Below are positions 39,301-51,728 of a stretch of DNA of 64,000 nt, piece after piece (position 1 is the first letter of the stretch; every line of letters begins with the position of its first letter). Made by a program: the position numbers and the translations under genes. This DNA is from Lepturacanthus savala (Eukaryota; Chordata; Actinopteri; Scombriformes; Trichiuridae): positions 21,144,356 to 21,208,355 of the forward strand of contig CM060470.1 in NCBI GenBank assembly GCA_030544235.1, read 5' to 3'. The notes under the pieces were generated by a model that was given only the letters and a program-made list of their open reading frames with translations, was not told the origin of the DNA and did no database searches.

Positions 39301-41308
39301 TAGATTTCCTCCTGGCTGTACTGAAGCTCTTCCAAACCTTTTTTGCTTACATCACAGAAGACTGTTGCTGACATTGCTTTGAGAGAAATCTGGCCATCCT
39401 GTATGACAACTGGCACTGGGATGTCATCCTGAACTGTCTTCTTCTCTCTCCACAGCCAGTTAAGAATTTCTATTGATACTTTTACTTCAGAGAAATTTGC
39501 CAATGGCTGTTGCCTTGCATCAATGGTTTCCTTGATGGAGTGAAGAATGCCAACAATTTCCTGATCTGAAAGTGATCTTCTTAGGCCAAACGCACAGAGC
39601 AGCTTCTTGTAAGGCAGAAATTCTGTTGGCACCTTCCTAACGTAAGAGCTCAGATCTAGATTAGGTGGATATTCTATAACCAGATCCCGTGGTGCAACAA
39701 ACCGGTTGTGGCTCCACAGCCAACATGTGTCCTTGTTCATCATTGCAGCAAAAGCAGAGATGTGATCTTGCATGTGTTTGTAAATGCTATGCAATGTCCT
39801 TTTGAAAACCACATTTGTGTCAGGATCAGACATTTTCTGTGTTTTGGATATCAAGAATGATAAATTCTCAATCACTTTTGCATGTGGGGGCAGGGATTTG
39901 AAACCAAGTCTGTTGCTAACTCTGTCACTGAGTTTTCCTACCAGAGGCATTACATGTCCAACGATGTCCTCATACACAGAGTGTCTTATTTCATCTGGGC
40001 AAAAGAAAGAACTTCTCTGTGATTTGTCATTGCTTTGTTTTTTGTCCTTGCCAGGACTAGCACACGGGATCCATTTTAGCATTTTAAGGCGATGGAGCTT
40101 TTCAGGGGAAAACTTGGACAGTAGATCATTAGCATCCAACATTTTCAAGAGCACCTGAGCTTTTTTGAGAGCCTCAGTTTGAGAGTCATGATGGAGTTTT
40201 TCAATCTGTGTGGCGGCATGCAACAAGTGTTCAGGTGATACGTCTACTTCTTTATTCAGCAACCCAAGATCTGTTAGGCTTTCCAACATCTGCATTGTCT
40301 GGGTGTATGAAGATGGGGGAAAGAGATCCGAATCAAAAATTACTTTGAAGGCTTGATGTCTTGGATCAAAGAAGCTTGAGGTCTTTTTCAGTTCTCCGTT
40401 CATTTCAATGAACTTCAAGTTCCTACATCTGCATTTCAAGGTCTGATTTTGAGAGAAAATTATATTTCCATGCTGTAAAATCCATTTCATTATTTTCTCA
40501 GTGTCCTCTTTGCTGCAAGATCCTTTCTCAACACAGTCAACAAGAAGAGTGGCTGCTTGTACTGTGTCCAAGATTTTAACTTTGAGCAGCTGTAATAGTC
40601 TGCGATCAGCCTCAGTAGCACACTGCACAACTGAATCAGGCATGGGGAGCTCTTTTGGTACTGACAGATCAGATTGTAAAAGGACTGCCTGTTTTGATTG
40701 AGCTGCAACATACAACCCTTTCATGGTTTGGAAGAGAGGCAACCTCAAGAGTAAATCCTTCTCGGTGCCTGATATAGAATCCAGGCGAGACAGATAATCT
40801 TTCAGTTCTTCTCGTGCTCTGTGAGAGGCAGTTGTGAGTTCTGTGATGAGAGACTGAGAATCTAGATTCATCAGGACTTTCAAGACACTCTTCGGAGATG
40901 GAGACAGCACGTAACTGTCTAGGTCTTCATGTCTGAGCCACTCATTTCCGCTTATCACCGTGCCACCAACTTTCTTTACCAACTGAGTTATTTGTTCTGG
41001 TAAGCTAATCTGCTTCATGTACTGAAAGATGAGGGTTGTTTTCTCTTGTACTCTTGCTAGTAACACAGGCTGACTGTCAGACAGGGGGCTGACTGGAATT
41101 AATGGAATTCCAGTGAAACCACTTAACTCTTTGAAGTGAATGGTGAGAAATTTCCAGAATTCTTGGAGCCAGTCTAATGGAGGATGCTGATTGTTGCTGA
41201 TGTTCCAGGTAACAAGCCCTGTCCTCCTTAGCTTCCAGTCCTCTGGCAAATACCTCCTTGTGTATTCTCTCACCTGGGCTGCGTCAATGTTGATTACCAT
41301 GAATAATC
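30357..41308 (-). other. Giant 10.95-kb coding exon of the sacsin-like gene
   Basis: 3649 codons plus stop without interruption, encoding residues about 634-4283. The acceptor TTTTACAG precedes 41308. This start was chosen over the upstream in-frame ATG at 41357 because only it gives phase agreement with exon 41834-41746. It holds the end of sacsin repeat 1, repeats 2 and 3, a lysine/serine-rich linker (KGKGKGKSSSASSS), the J domain and HEPN. The open frame has no stop or frameshift, so the gene is under constraint or recently active. Giant single exons are typical of sacsin genes. Confidence 0.9.
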
Positions 41309-44300
41309 CTGTAAAATATATATATAGTGTGAAAAACACACAGATTACAGATACCAATAACTTTTAAAATATGCAAATGCAGGATTTCTGCAAAATCTGT
41401 AGTAGTATATTTTTTGCTATATGTTTATGTTATATGTTTTCATGCAGGAAAGTAAACATTCATATTCCAGATATGTGGTCAGTTTTGAAGGAGTAGAAGG
41501 GACATCTGCTGGAGGAGGAAACAGTTGATCTCTCAGCAACATAATTTGTGAACTGATCTTCACACAGCTCTTCGGTAATTTACCTCCAATACTAATGTCG
41601 CTGTAGCATTTTGATACCTTGACTATTCCATAACACATATTAAAAATGCTTTACGACACGCACACATTGAAATGTCGCTGTCAGGTAGCCAATTCTTACA
41701 TATTGTACCTTATAAAATCAGAGGTTATTTTGTAGTTATTCTTACTTTCTGTGGCCAGTTGTTTCAAGTGGGCACTGCAGGTTGGCCTGAGATCATTTGG
41801 GATGAAGAGGTGTTTGCAACATGGCAGCAAAACCCTGCAGAAGAGGATACATTCTTTCATTGTTCATGTAAACCATGAAATAACATGAGCCACGTGTGAA
41901 ACTATTACACCTGCAATTTTTATTTCTGCATAGTTAAAGTTGCAGTTTAAACAGTTTATAAACACAATGGTTCATAATTTGCCAAATTTATTAACCACAG
42001 CTACACAATCAACATCAGCAGTCATTTTTATTGCTTATATATCAGTGAACTAATGGAGCAAAATTAGCATAAACCACACCACTCTATTTATTTTTCTATC
42101 TTGTCAATAGCAAGAATTTAGTAATAATGATGAATGGTGTAGACAGCAAAATGTGTAAATATAATGGGTGAACATTTATTCATATATCTGTAATTCGTTT
42201 GCTTCATGTTCCCTTTTTCATCATTTCATTTATAAATTTAAACCCTACCTTGGAAATTCACTGCTGTCAATCAAAGCTGTGTCCTCCTCTCTGTTTGTGA
42301 AACATCTGAACGAGCCATCACTGAGTGGAAGCAGCTGAAGACCCTGGAGCTGTCTATATTGTCCGTCACTCAAAATATACTCCAACAGATAGAGTTTGTC
42401 ATCTTTAGAGATGTTGTGCACACCGATCCTGTGGAGAATGGCCTTGATGAAAGCTGGAGTCACGTGTCTCAGGATGTCACGACGTGGATAGGCCTCATTT
42501 ATAGCTCTTGCAACACTGCCTGGTAAAGTGATGAGATTTTCTCCGCAGGAAATCAGAGTTGTTTTAATGGCAGCCAATATTTCAGGGCTCGTTGGACCAT
42601 TACAAGGGAACACAGCTTCAGATGGAGAGATAAACTTTCTTTCATCTCTGGCAAGAGAGAGGACAGCCACATCTTCTCTAAATAAGTGATGAAGAACATC
42701 TAGAGCGATGATGCGCCATTTGTCTTTGTGCTGTATTCGGGGGATATCTGGCCATAGATCGTACACTGAGGAGACTCGGAGACGACCCCCCTTGGCAAGT
42801 TCGATAGCATCTTGAATGATCATGATGTAAGCCTGTGGGAGCACCTTCTTCATCAGCAATTCATTCCACACAGCATGTTCATCATGTTGCTGGTCTTCCT
42901 CTTGCCACTTGATGTGCCTTCTGTTGTCTGTGAGGCCAAAGCAGGCATTGACATAAACCGGGAGGCCTGTCTTGTTGGATTCGTTGTTTGGGAGGGGGAG
43001 AAAGCAGCTCAGTCTACTCTCACTACAGTCTCTCTTCTCACCGCAGGGGAAAGCCAGGTCAACTCGAGGGAAGAAGCTCAGCTTTTTTGCAAGAGAATCA
43101 ATTGCCTCCACATTTCCCTCTTTCAAGGTGCATGTCGTCACAAGCCATGTTGTTTCTTTCTGGTCTTCTGAGTTGCTGAGGGTTATTCGTTTGAATCTTG
43201 TGGAACCCTCTGTGATTGAATTGTCTTCGGACTTCAAAATCACATCTGTGGGGACTGAGGATCTTACTTCCAGTCTGGTGTTAGCGGAACCATGTACGTC
43301 GATGTGTATCAAGGACACGGTGGTCACATGTTTCAGGAACAGGAGGCTCAGGTCTGAGTCTGCAATGAAACTTTCAAAAAGCTGAACAACCCTATCAGAG
43401 TCGTACAGATTATCTGAAATGTCTGACTTCTCGTTGCGCAAGGGGAATCTGAAAATCGTCCCGTCAAAGTGTTGATCCTCCATGATGACTGTTGACCATT
43501 CTTTTCCGCCTATACGTGAAACAATATCTCGAAAGGGTTCGAACTGATCACGCATATTCATAAGAGCTTCTCTGTGTTCTTCATCATCTAAAGACCACAG
43601 AAATCCTCCATTTCTTTCCCCAAATATTTTTTCTTGGGGGTCCATCAAGCCAAGGTGCTCTGAACTGAAGACACTTGGCACATCTGTGAATGAAATTTAA
43701 CAAAGATACCCCATTACTGAACTACATACACACATACACATACACTTTTTCTCTAAGCACAAAAAATTGTACTGATACTTTTAAGAATATGGGTGTGGTA
43801 ACTATGCATAGTTTTACCTGTTATGTGGTAAACAGAGTTGAAGCCAATCCCAAACCTCCCAACTTTGTTTGGGTCGTTGCGCTTCACGCTCCTGCCTGAA
43901 TTCTGAATTCCTTCCCAATCATCTTCAGTGAATGCTGCGTTGTTGTAGGCGTAGAGAGCGGGACCTTTGCAAAAATGACAAAAGGCTTTAACTTTTTATT
44001 TGCTTATTTTGTTTACTTGGAAGTATATCCTATACCCCAGCTTACAGTGGGAAAGATAAAATGCTCAACAGTCTGACATTGTGAACATATGTTCACCAGA
44101 CATAAGGAAATTAGGTGTCAGTATTTTTGCAGGTACTTTTAAATCCCTTAAGCAATGTTATAGTTTATTTAGGGTTTTTCATTTAAGAACTGTTGACTAG
44201 ATCTGTAACAATTAATTAATTAGTTTTATTAATAAAAAAACGAATTAATAGTTTATATACTATTACATATAGTTAATACTATTACATTAATAACCACCTT

Positions 44301-46587
44301 TTCATAATTAGTTGATTTTAAGTAATTTTTTAAGAATAAAATATCCAAATTATCTGGTTCCAGCATCTTAAATTTGATTATTTTCTGGTTTCTTTATATA
44401 ATTTGGTTTCTTTTATAATAGTAAACCGAAAATTTGGGTTATGGACTGTTGTCCGGGCAAAAAAACCAAATCTTAGACTGAATCTTTGACTGTGGGAAAC
44501 AGTGATCGACATTTTACACAATTTTATGAACAAAGCAACTAAATGATTAATCATTTCTATTATCGATGGATTAATCCACTTTTAAAATAGTCATTAGTTG
44601 CATCTCTACTGTTGAAACATCAATCCCTGGGAAACTATGATGTAATTTGTACTAATATATGTGACAAATTCCATCATATTAAGTGATAATGTATGCGCCA
44701 GTGAAAGTAAACTCTGTTAATGGCAAGATCACAAAATAAGAAGTTTGTTTAGAAAAAAAACATTACAAAAATGTTTTTTTATACCAACTCCAAATAGAAG
44801 AGACCAGAGCATTTGCTATATTTATTTTTTACTGATGTATTATGCATTTATTCGTTGATCCTGACAACAACCCTGGAACATTGATATTCATACCTTGGTA
44901 TTTCCCCAACTCAGTCGTCCAAAGGCTTTCAGTCCCATAGCTTCTTTCATCATGGATGAAAACCACTTCTGTGGCTTGTGCATCATCTGCATTTTGTATT
45001 AGCTCCTGTTGACAAATAAATAAAGTGATCAGATCAACACTCAAAGATCCACATGTTCTTCTGCAGCAGTATGACTGCACCAAGCTGCAAATCTGAGCTA
45101 CACAGATATTATATTTAACCTTTCATTTATATCAGTGAAACACACCCAAGTTGAAGGCCATAATCAATTACTGATAATTAATTCCAATGCAGTTAGAAAG
45201 GTCTATTGGAAATTAAAGTATCAGTGAGGAACTGATACACAATCCATATACACAAAGTTTATTCAGTAGATATACATAAGCTAAATTTAATAAAATACAA
45301 TACAACAGCAACTCTGTACAAATCCGACCTTCACGTGATTAAGTTTTGCATCAGAGGTCACCTATGGTAATTTTGGAGGCAGTAGTTGGATTTTATCACA
45401 TTATATTTGAATATTTCCTCTACCTCTCCCTTTTCACTAGACCGTGTAGTATATGTCATGATCAGATAAATATTTTGATTTATATTTCAGGTCATATTTA
45501 TGACTAAATGTTTTGTGCGTCCATAGTTCAACTCAGCTATTCAATCAGAGAGATTTAAAGCACGTTTGCCTCATCAGGGCTAATAAGCTTGTACAACTGG
45601 GCATTGTGAGAAGGCGGGTGACTGATTTTATTTACATTTTGGTTTGGAGTTTTCAGGCGGTATTTTTTTTTTGTTCTATAGTTAATTTACATTGAGGTCA
45701 GTGATAATACTCATTACAGTATTTGTGTATTATTATCAGAACTGTTGGAGCCTCTTCTTGGGTTGGTTCGGCCTATTCCCACCTGAATAGGTGGGTATGA
45801 TCCATGTGGTGAAAAGGAGTTGGTAAATTGCTGTTTCGGGGCTAATAGGTACACATAATTCATTTGAACTTTCTCTGGGTTCATTTTCCCTTTTCCTTGT
45901 TTTGTTAATTTTTTTTTGACAGTTTATTTAATCGTTTTGTAAAACTTTACCTGTCACAGTAGGAAACGCAGCAGTTTAGATTATTATTGATGTTTTTTTA
46001 CATGCTGGTTCACTGTCAGGACTTACTGGGAAACTTAAATAGTACAAAACCATTGTCAGTATTATCATAGCACCTGTGCTTTTCCTGTTCTGACAGGTCA
46101 CAATGAAAACGGTCTATAGAATTTTCACCAAATATAATTTTTAAAGATACAACAATATATTTTATTTGAATAAAAACACATCGAAATTGAGAGAAAAACT
46201 TTCCCCAACAATTTAATCAGATTTAGTGTCGCAGAACAAGATAAGAAAACTCCCTTTATGAACATACCAAGGATGCCATGTCACAAAGCTGATATACACA
46301 TTTAAAAAGACATTTTCAAAAAAGGATTACCAGTAGAAACTTCTTCTTCTTGTTGTGTCAGATATTTAATATGACAGAGTGTTGCACCCACCTTCAAAAT
46401 CTGCCCACCATCTGGATAGCGACGTAGGATATCTTGCAGGTAGTCGATGAAGGGCGGCGCCGTTGCCCCGAAGGACGTCCTGAGCAACACAGCAGGATTC
46501 AGAATCAACATATTTCAAAATAAAAGCGCCTCTTATTGTCATCACTGATGCAACTTACCGCGATTTTTTCTTTGTTTTCAGACTCAT
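30357..46587 (-). CDS. Sacsin-like giant chaperone-type protein (4283 aa)
   Basis: Seven coding exons in transcript order: 46587-46559, 46479-46392, 45005-44894, 43964-43818, 43683-42249, 41834-41746 and 41308-30357. All phases agree and the sum is 12852 nt. The product starts MSLKTKKKSR and, like human sacsin (about 4580 aa), has three repeats each opening with a GHKL/Hsp90-like ATP-binding module. The N-boxes are ELIQNADDA (residue 40), ELIQNAEDA (about 1363) and ELIQNADDA (about 2356); the matching glycine loops are GRFGIGFN, GKFGLGFN and GKYGVGFN. The C-terminus has a J domain (HPDK, H near 4062) and a HEPN domain (about 4155-4275). The N-terminal ubiquitin-like domain of human sacsin is absent. 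It sits between dip2a and prmt2, so it is better seen as a fish sacsin-like paralog than as the SACS ortholog. Likely a cytosolic chaperone; its substrate is unknown. Confidence 0.9.
43965..44893 (-). other. Intron of the sacsin-like gene with a dispersed repeat
   Basis: Holds the reverse-oriented GGGCTGCAACTAATGA-type repeat at 44190-44612 (ends AGAGATGCAACTAATGA on the minus strand). The rest is AT-rich. Confidence 0.55.
44190..44612 (-). repeat. Dispersed fish repeat (GGGCTGCAACTAATGA family), copy 2
   Basis: On the minus strand it starts AGATGCAACTAATGACTATT and carries the GATCACTGTTTCCCA block of the 5964 copy. Confidence 0.6.
45006..46391 (-). other. Intron of the sacsin-like gene, nothing recognised
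   Basis: 1.4 kb, AT-rich. A small hairpin CCTATTCccacctGAATAGG near 45772 is the only structure noted. Confidence 0.45.
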
Positions 46588-46604
46588 CCTCTCTGATTTG
46601 GATT

Positions 46605-49134
46605 CTGCCAGAGAATGAGAGTATTGTGAGAAACACATTGTTTTATCCACAAAAAAACTAAAATTCCACTTTCACAAAATTTAGGATTACAAATGAGGTT
46701 CAGTCATCAGATGACATGTTTGACACAGGTGTTGTGTTTAGGCTCATCTGCTTTATGTGTGAAGAAGGTGTGGGACTGAAAGCTTGAATTTATGGATATT
46801 TCACAGTTTTGAGGTTGTGGATGCTGCTTCTTTCTTCTACTCTTCAGCTTGTTTAAGTGTCTTTAATGATTTGATCCACACCAAACTCAAATTACATCAC
46901 AAGCAGGGAGGTCTAAGCACTTCAAAACCTCTGATTATTTCAATTCAAACAATTTTATTTTGACTGTTGGACAAAATCAGACAACCAAATCAATCAAAAA
47001 AGATTCAAGATAGATAAGTCCAGCTAGGGACAGTTATTAAGCGTATACTATGCAGCTGAATAGTTGTTTCCATATTTTAAACTAGACGAAGATGGATTAA
47101 ATTGCTTGTGTTTATCTTTTATTTGATGTTGTTGGTTAAACTGAATAATAACTATAACTATAATAACTATACTAACAGAATAATTCAACATGTCTAAACA
47201 AAAAATGGGACAAAACACAGGAGGCAGCAACTGAATATGAAACAATATAGCTGTATATTAAAAAGATTATAGTGATCAAACATATAAGACTAATGTACTT
47301 TACATAGAGACATGACTGTTAAGTCTCTCTGATCCAATAATAAGTTTCATTTCAATTGGTTAGAGAATAAATGTCCAGACGTCTGTTTGGATCCTGGCTC
47401 AACAGCATTTGGTGACTTCATTTCACATATTTAAAACAAATTTAGTCCTTTAAAACATAATTTCTCAAATACTGTTAAATCAAAAGGCAGCCTATAAAAC
47501 ACTTTATACTTCAGTTTGTAGTCTGCAGGTGCCCCACGATGCTGCTCACAGGAATAAACGTAATCTCTAACATGATGTGAAAACTATAGCTGGAATGTTC
47601 AATCAGTGCATGGATCAGAGTATATGATTGATCACCATCATTCCCCATTATCTGCTAGTCACTGCTGTTTGTATTGATAACTGGCTGCAAGTATCACCAG
47701 TTTTACCATGTCATGAGGTATGGGTGGTTAAAATCACAATTGGTGCCTGGAAAGTGTTCCCTCCTCTTTTCCCGGCACTGAAACTGTGGTTTCCTCATCT
47801 TGGGGTTACACAACTAACTACAATAAACGTGTTTCTGGAATACAAGGAAGTGGATCTACAGTTTGACTGAGCTTTCTGGCAAACCCCCAAAACCTCCATT
47901 AACCCTGCTGCAGCAAAGAATCTGGATGATATAGCTGAGTCATACAGCAGAAAGAAAGCAGGTTTGTGCAGGTTGGTCTGGTTTTGTGAATATATTGGAA
48001 ATAGAACATTACAGTCACCAGTGAAATAAGATGTCATTTCCTTTTTATTATAAGAAGGTGTTGATTATCTACAAATACTGTTCCGTGTTTCAAAAACACA
48101 CAAAAACAGAGAAATGCACATAGTCTGAGAGATTTGGAACCTGAGTCTTAAAACTAGCAGTCAAAATGCCTGAGGTTATGATGTCACAACTATACAGTCA
48201 CTGCCCGGCCCATATTCACTTCAACCAATCAGAGAGCCTCATTAGTATTAATGAGGCAAACACAGAGCGACCTGGTCTAGAGCTGCAGAGAGAAGCTTGA
48301 GATGTACACCGAGATGATTTTTTATTCCTAAAACCACAACTATGTCTTGTTTGTGACATCACAACTTTAAATAATAAGCCAATAACAGTGTTTTGACTAT
48401 AAGAAGGTCTAGGTGTTATATAAATACCCTCCCATATTTCAAATCTCACAATCCACTGAAATTGCTCACAGCTTGTATTGAAACTGTGCCTTAAAATAAA
48501 CTTTCAGGACTATCTGAAGTTATGATGTCACAACTATACAGTCACCGCCCACTCCCCATTCACAGCCAATCACACCAGCCAAACAGACATTATTAATGAG
48601 GCAAACAAAAAACTAGAGATGCAGAGAGAAGTTTGAGATGCAAAACTGAGATTTTTGTCCTTAAAACCACAAATATATCTTGTTAGACACGTCACAACTA
48701 CAAATAATGAAACCACTTAACTTAGATGACCTGTTTTATCTTAAATGTCCAGAATTAAATGATTATTCTACATTAATTGAGATTTCCAGACGCCTGAAAG
48801 GACTGAATAGCGCCACCCGGTGGAAATATGGTGACAGGTCCGGATTTATAGTTTGAGATTGAATTAAGGCACCAACCAGGAAATGGACAAATAAAAAAAA
48901 CTACAGAAAACAAATATGTAGCAATACGCACAAGAATAAACATAAAGATAATACAACACATAAGAATATTCTTTTTTTCCTTTCTTTCTTTCTTTTTTAT
49001 TTTTTTTAGAAATAATTAAATGAACCGAATCAATATTTTTTCTTAATTTCCTTTTTGTTTCGGATCGGTTTCCTCCATGATGCGTCATGGACAGAGAAGT
49101 ACAGATAACAAATCACATATTAAAGTTACAGTAC
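46605..49134 (-). other. First (5'UTR) intron of the sacsin-like gene
   Basis: Inferred from a donor GATGAG/GTACTG at 49135 and an acceptor TTCTCTGGCAG before 46604, 17 nt upstream of the start codon. Its distal part holds the tandem duplication at 48047-48713; the proximal 46605-48040 shows nothing recognisable. Confidence 0.6.
48047..48713. repeat. Tandem duplication, two units of about 350 and 317 bp
   Basis: Both units open TATAAGAAGGT (48047 and 48397) and share ATGATGTCACAACTATACAG, TATTAATGAGGCAAACA, TGCAGAGAGAAG and TCCTAAAACCACAA-like blocks in the same order. They are diverged, so the event is not recent. Confidence 0.75.
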
Positions 49135-49225
49135 CTCATCCATAGCTGCAGACGCGCATCAGTCCGATTGTGCTGGAGTTAAATGAATGTAAAGGTGCCG
49201 GTTTTATCTCCCATCTGTTTATAAA
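49135..49225 (-). promoter_or_regulatory. TATA promoter and non-coding first exon of the sacsin-like gene
   Basis: Minus-strand TTTATAAA at 49225-49218 lies 25-35 bp before a probable start near 49190. The exon ends at a GATGAG/GTACTG donor (49135). The exon contains two short upstream ATGs. TATA box and splice sites are seen; the start point is inferred. Confidence 0.55.
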
Positions 49226-49278
49226 GGCTGCTGAAGTCCAGCCCCTCACACAGCATCAGTCTGCAGCTTCAGTCTCGG

Positions 49279-49397
49279 CTTTCGTTTTACGCTCAAATCA
49301 CATTTAACGCGAAACGAAACTTAAGGAGGAAACAAAGCTTAACGCTGACAACAAGTTAACAACCACTATTTCAGGTCGTTCCGAATGAAACGAAACT
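49279..49397 (-). promoter_or_regulatory. Cluster of IRF/ISRE-like motifs upstream of the sacsin-like gene
   Basis: Minus-strand AGTTTCGTTTC occurs twice (49397-49387 and 49321-49311), i.e. GAAACGAAACT on the plus strand, matching the IRF core AANNGAAA but one base tighter than a full ISRE. A third core lies on the opposite strand at 49279-49288 (CTTTCGTTTT). All are 55-180 bp upstream of the TATA box. Confidence 0.5.
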
Positions 49398-49399
49398 GT

Positions 49400-50240
49400 T
49401 CAGATTGACTTATTTGCGCTGAGGTCGAGGCTTAAATATATAAACTGTTAACTGCACCTACAGGCCTCACATGAATCCGCTGGATGATCATGTTTCATAT
49501 GATTATTGTGATATTCATCACATTCAATCATATATTCTAATGTGGGATGATTATGTTTCATGTGTATATCAGGTGTGTGACACCAAAGTTATTTGGAACT
49601 TTTCCTGCAACCTCTTTACTGCATCGTTTTATGGTAGAGACTTCTTTATTGATCCTTTTTTGTTGTTTGTTTTCTTTCATGTAAAAAACAAACAAATGAT
49701 ACACATATTTAATTGAGTCAATTATATTTTTGAATAAAATAAAAAACAAAAACATTGTTAACCTCATAGCATAAGTGCAAAGTAAATTTTGGCCAAACTG
49801 AGATATTTGCATAACCTTACTCTGAGACCAGTACTGCAGCATCGTGTTTAGCCAATCACATCACTTATTAGAATCCATTATGGTTCCATGATGAATTCGA
49901 TGATGGTTCTATTTATTTTTTGATGTGTATTTGTTTACACATCTGGTAAAATGTACTGTTACTAATATTTTTAAAATACTAAAAATTAATATTTATGAAA
50001 ATACCAATAAATCTTAAAAACATTCAAATATGACTTAGGCCTATGTTATGAGGCTAATATGTAGTCTTTATTTATATAGGGAAAAAACATGCAACATGTT
50101 TGTGTTATGTTTGTGTTATAAAGTAGTTTTCTATTATTTTTTTACATCAGAATCAAAGTCCTGTGCTTCTTTTCTGTTGTATTAGAGGCTGTAGATATTG
50201 AGGAGACATGTCCAGCTACATGAATATGAATATAAACGCA
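49400..50240. other. Intergenic spacer
   Basis: AT-rich sequence between the sacsin-like promoter and the GC-rich region of the zinc-finger gene. No element recognised. Confidence 0.5.
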
Positions 50241-50640
50241 TGGATATAAACGGAGAGTTATTCCGCCGCTCGCTAGATGCTGCTGCAGCTTCTCTCCGCA
50301 CAAACCGCGTCAGGCCGTCACGCACCGGGCGGCTCCAGTAGGAAAAAACACGCAGGAAATGAGATGTGATAGAACAATGACCCCGGTGTGATGCGACGTC
50401 CAGATTATCACGCGTTTAATCCGTTTTCGTCATCGTCAAACAATGACTACGGTAGGTAAAACGCCTGCTTTGCATCCTCCCGGAGCCTCTGTGTGCGTGT
50501 TTTGCGCACGGCCCGGTGCAGCTGAGCCGCAGCCGCAGTGTTAGCGGCTGAGCTTCACGTCTGAGGCGCTGCGCGTTCGTTATGGTTCGTTTTGGTTCGT
50601 TACGGGCCTGAGTGTGTGTTTGTTCCTTCATCCGAAATGA
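50240..50640 (+). promoter_or_regulatory. CpG-rich promoter region of the zinc-finger gene
   Basis: CpG density rises sharply (CCGCCGCTCGC, GCACCGGGCGGC, GAGCCGCAGCCGCAG) against an AT-rich background. A possible non-coding first exon ends at CTACG/GTAGGT near 50452. Exon 1 is inferred, because the coding exon at 52266 is preceded by a good acceptor (CTTTCAG). Confidence 0.45.
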
Positions 50641-50757
50641 TCAGTAGAGTTTTGACCCTGAGGAAGAGGATCAGATAGAAGCTGAACCTCCTCACTCACT
50701 GATTCACTGGATCAGTGCTAACAGGCTAAAGCAGTGTCTGTCTGTCTGTGTGAATGT

Positions 50758-50796
<39 letters not shown>
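50758..50796. repeat. (GT)n microsatellite
   Basis: About 18 GT units directly before a dispersed repeat beginning near 50797. Confidence 0.9.
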
Positions 50797-50797
<1 letters not shown>

Positions 50798-51560
50798 ACA
50801 GTGAGGAAGTAACCAACTACATTTACTCAAAGGTACTTGTACTTCCCTCGAGTATTTCCATATGATGCTACTTTATACTTTCACTCCCCATTTATCTGGT
50901 AGCTTGAGTTTCTATTCAAATGGAGATCTTCAATATTTAGCATAAAGAGAATCTACTACTAAGTGATCGCCTGTGTGTATTCTATTTAGATGTCACTGTT
51001 TTCTCTTTTTATTTTTGCCACTTACCTTGTGTGGGAAGTAACTAAGCACTCAAGTAGAGTTTTAAAAGGAACTTGTGCTTTACTTGAGTATTTTCCATCT
51101 GATGCTACTTTATATTTCCACCCAATTACATTACAGAGGGAAATATTGTACTTTATACTGAAATATTGCACTTTTAATGTGATGATTTTAAAATTTTACA
51201 TAAAAATAATAGTTAAACATTCTATATTTTGTTTACATATAGAATGTTACATAATTTTTGTATTACGCTGTTGTTCCTTTCTTTTTTTTTAAATTTGCTC
51301 TTTGTGTGAAAGGTGTGAAACATAAAGGTGCAGAACTATTGATCTATACAAAGTATCTAAAAGAGGCTTCGCATTGATTGACTAAAATATTAATATGCAA
51401 TCACATGTATATTGATTAAAAACAAGTAGTATAATAGATAGTAGATATAACAGTTATAAGACAACACAAACTTGAAATTTCTACTCCACTATATTTAAGA
51501 ACCATTATATTTTCATCTCTACTACATTTATCTGACAGCTTTAGTTATTTTAATAAAAAA
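50797..51560 (+). repeat. Dispersed teleost repeat (GAAGTAACNAAGTACTCAAG type)
   Basis: Contains GGAAGTAACCAACTACATTTACTC, GTACTTGTACTTCCCTCGAG and two TGATGCTACTTTATA blocks. Related to 61230-61795 and 62295-62850. As in the 61795 copy, a (GT)n tract abuts one end. Confidence 0.5.
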
Positions 51561-51728
51561 GAAGTAACATGAAAATGACTTTAGATTTGTATATTTTACA
51601 CATAATCAATATGATATTGTCTATATTCTATTACACCGTTGATCTTTTAGTTTTGTAATATTGCTATGTACTTTGTGTAAAAGTTGCCAAATATTACAAT
51701 GCAGTATTGTGATTAGTTAACAACTAGT

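Noticed and set aside
38778..39371. 197-codon plus-strand frame inside the giant exon
   Set aside because: Antisense shadow of the sacsin-like ATPase module 2 region.
30357..41357. Sacsin-like protein starting at the ATG at 41357 as a separate single-exon gene
   Set aside because: The first 16 residues are intron sequence; TTTTACAG before 41308 is a proper acceptor and upstream exons encode the missing first ATPase module.
41417..41638. 73-codon minus-strand frame considered as an extra sacsin-like exon
   Set aside because: No matching acceptor/donor phases and no family wording; the exon at 41834-41746 already completes the frame.
41672..41878. 68-codon plus-strand frame
   Set aside because: The conserved strand is the opposite one: an 89-nt sacsin-like exon (41834-41746) with good splice sites restores the phase between its neighbours.
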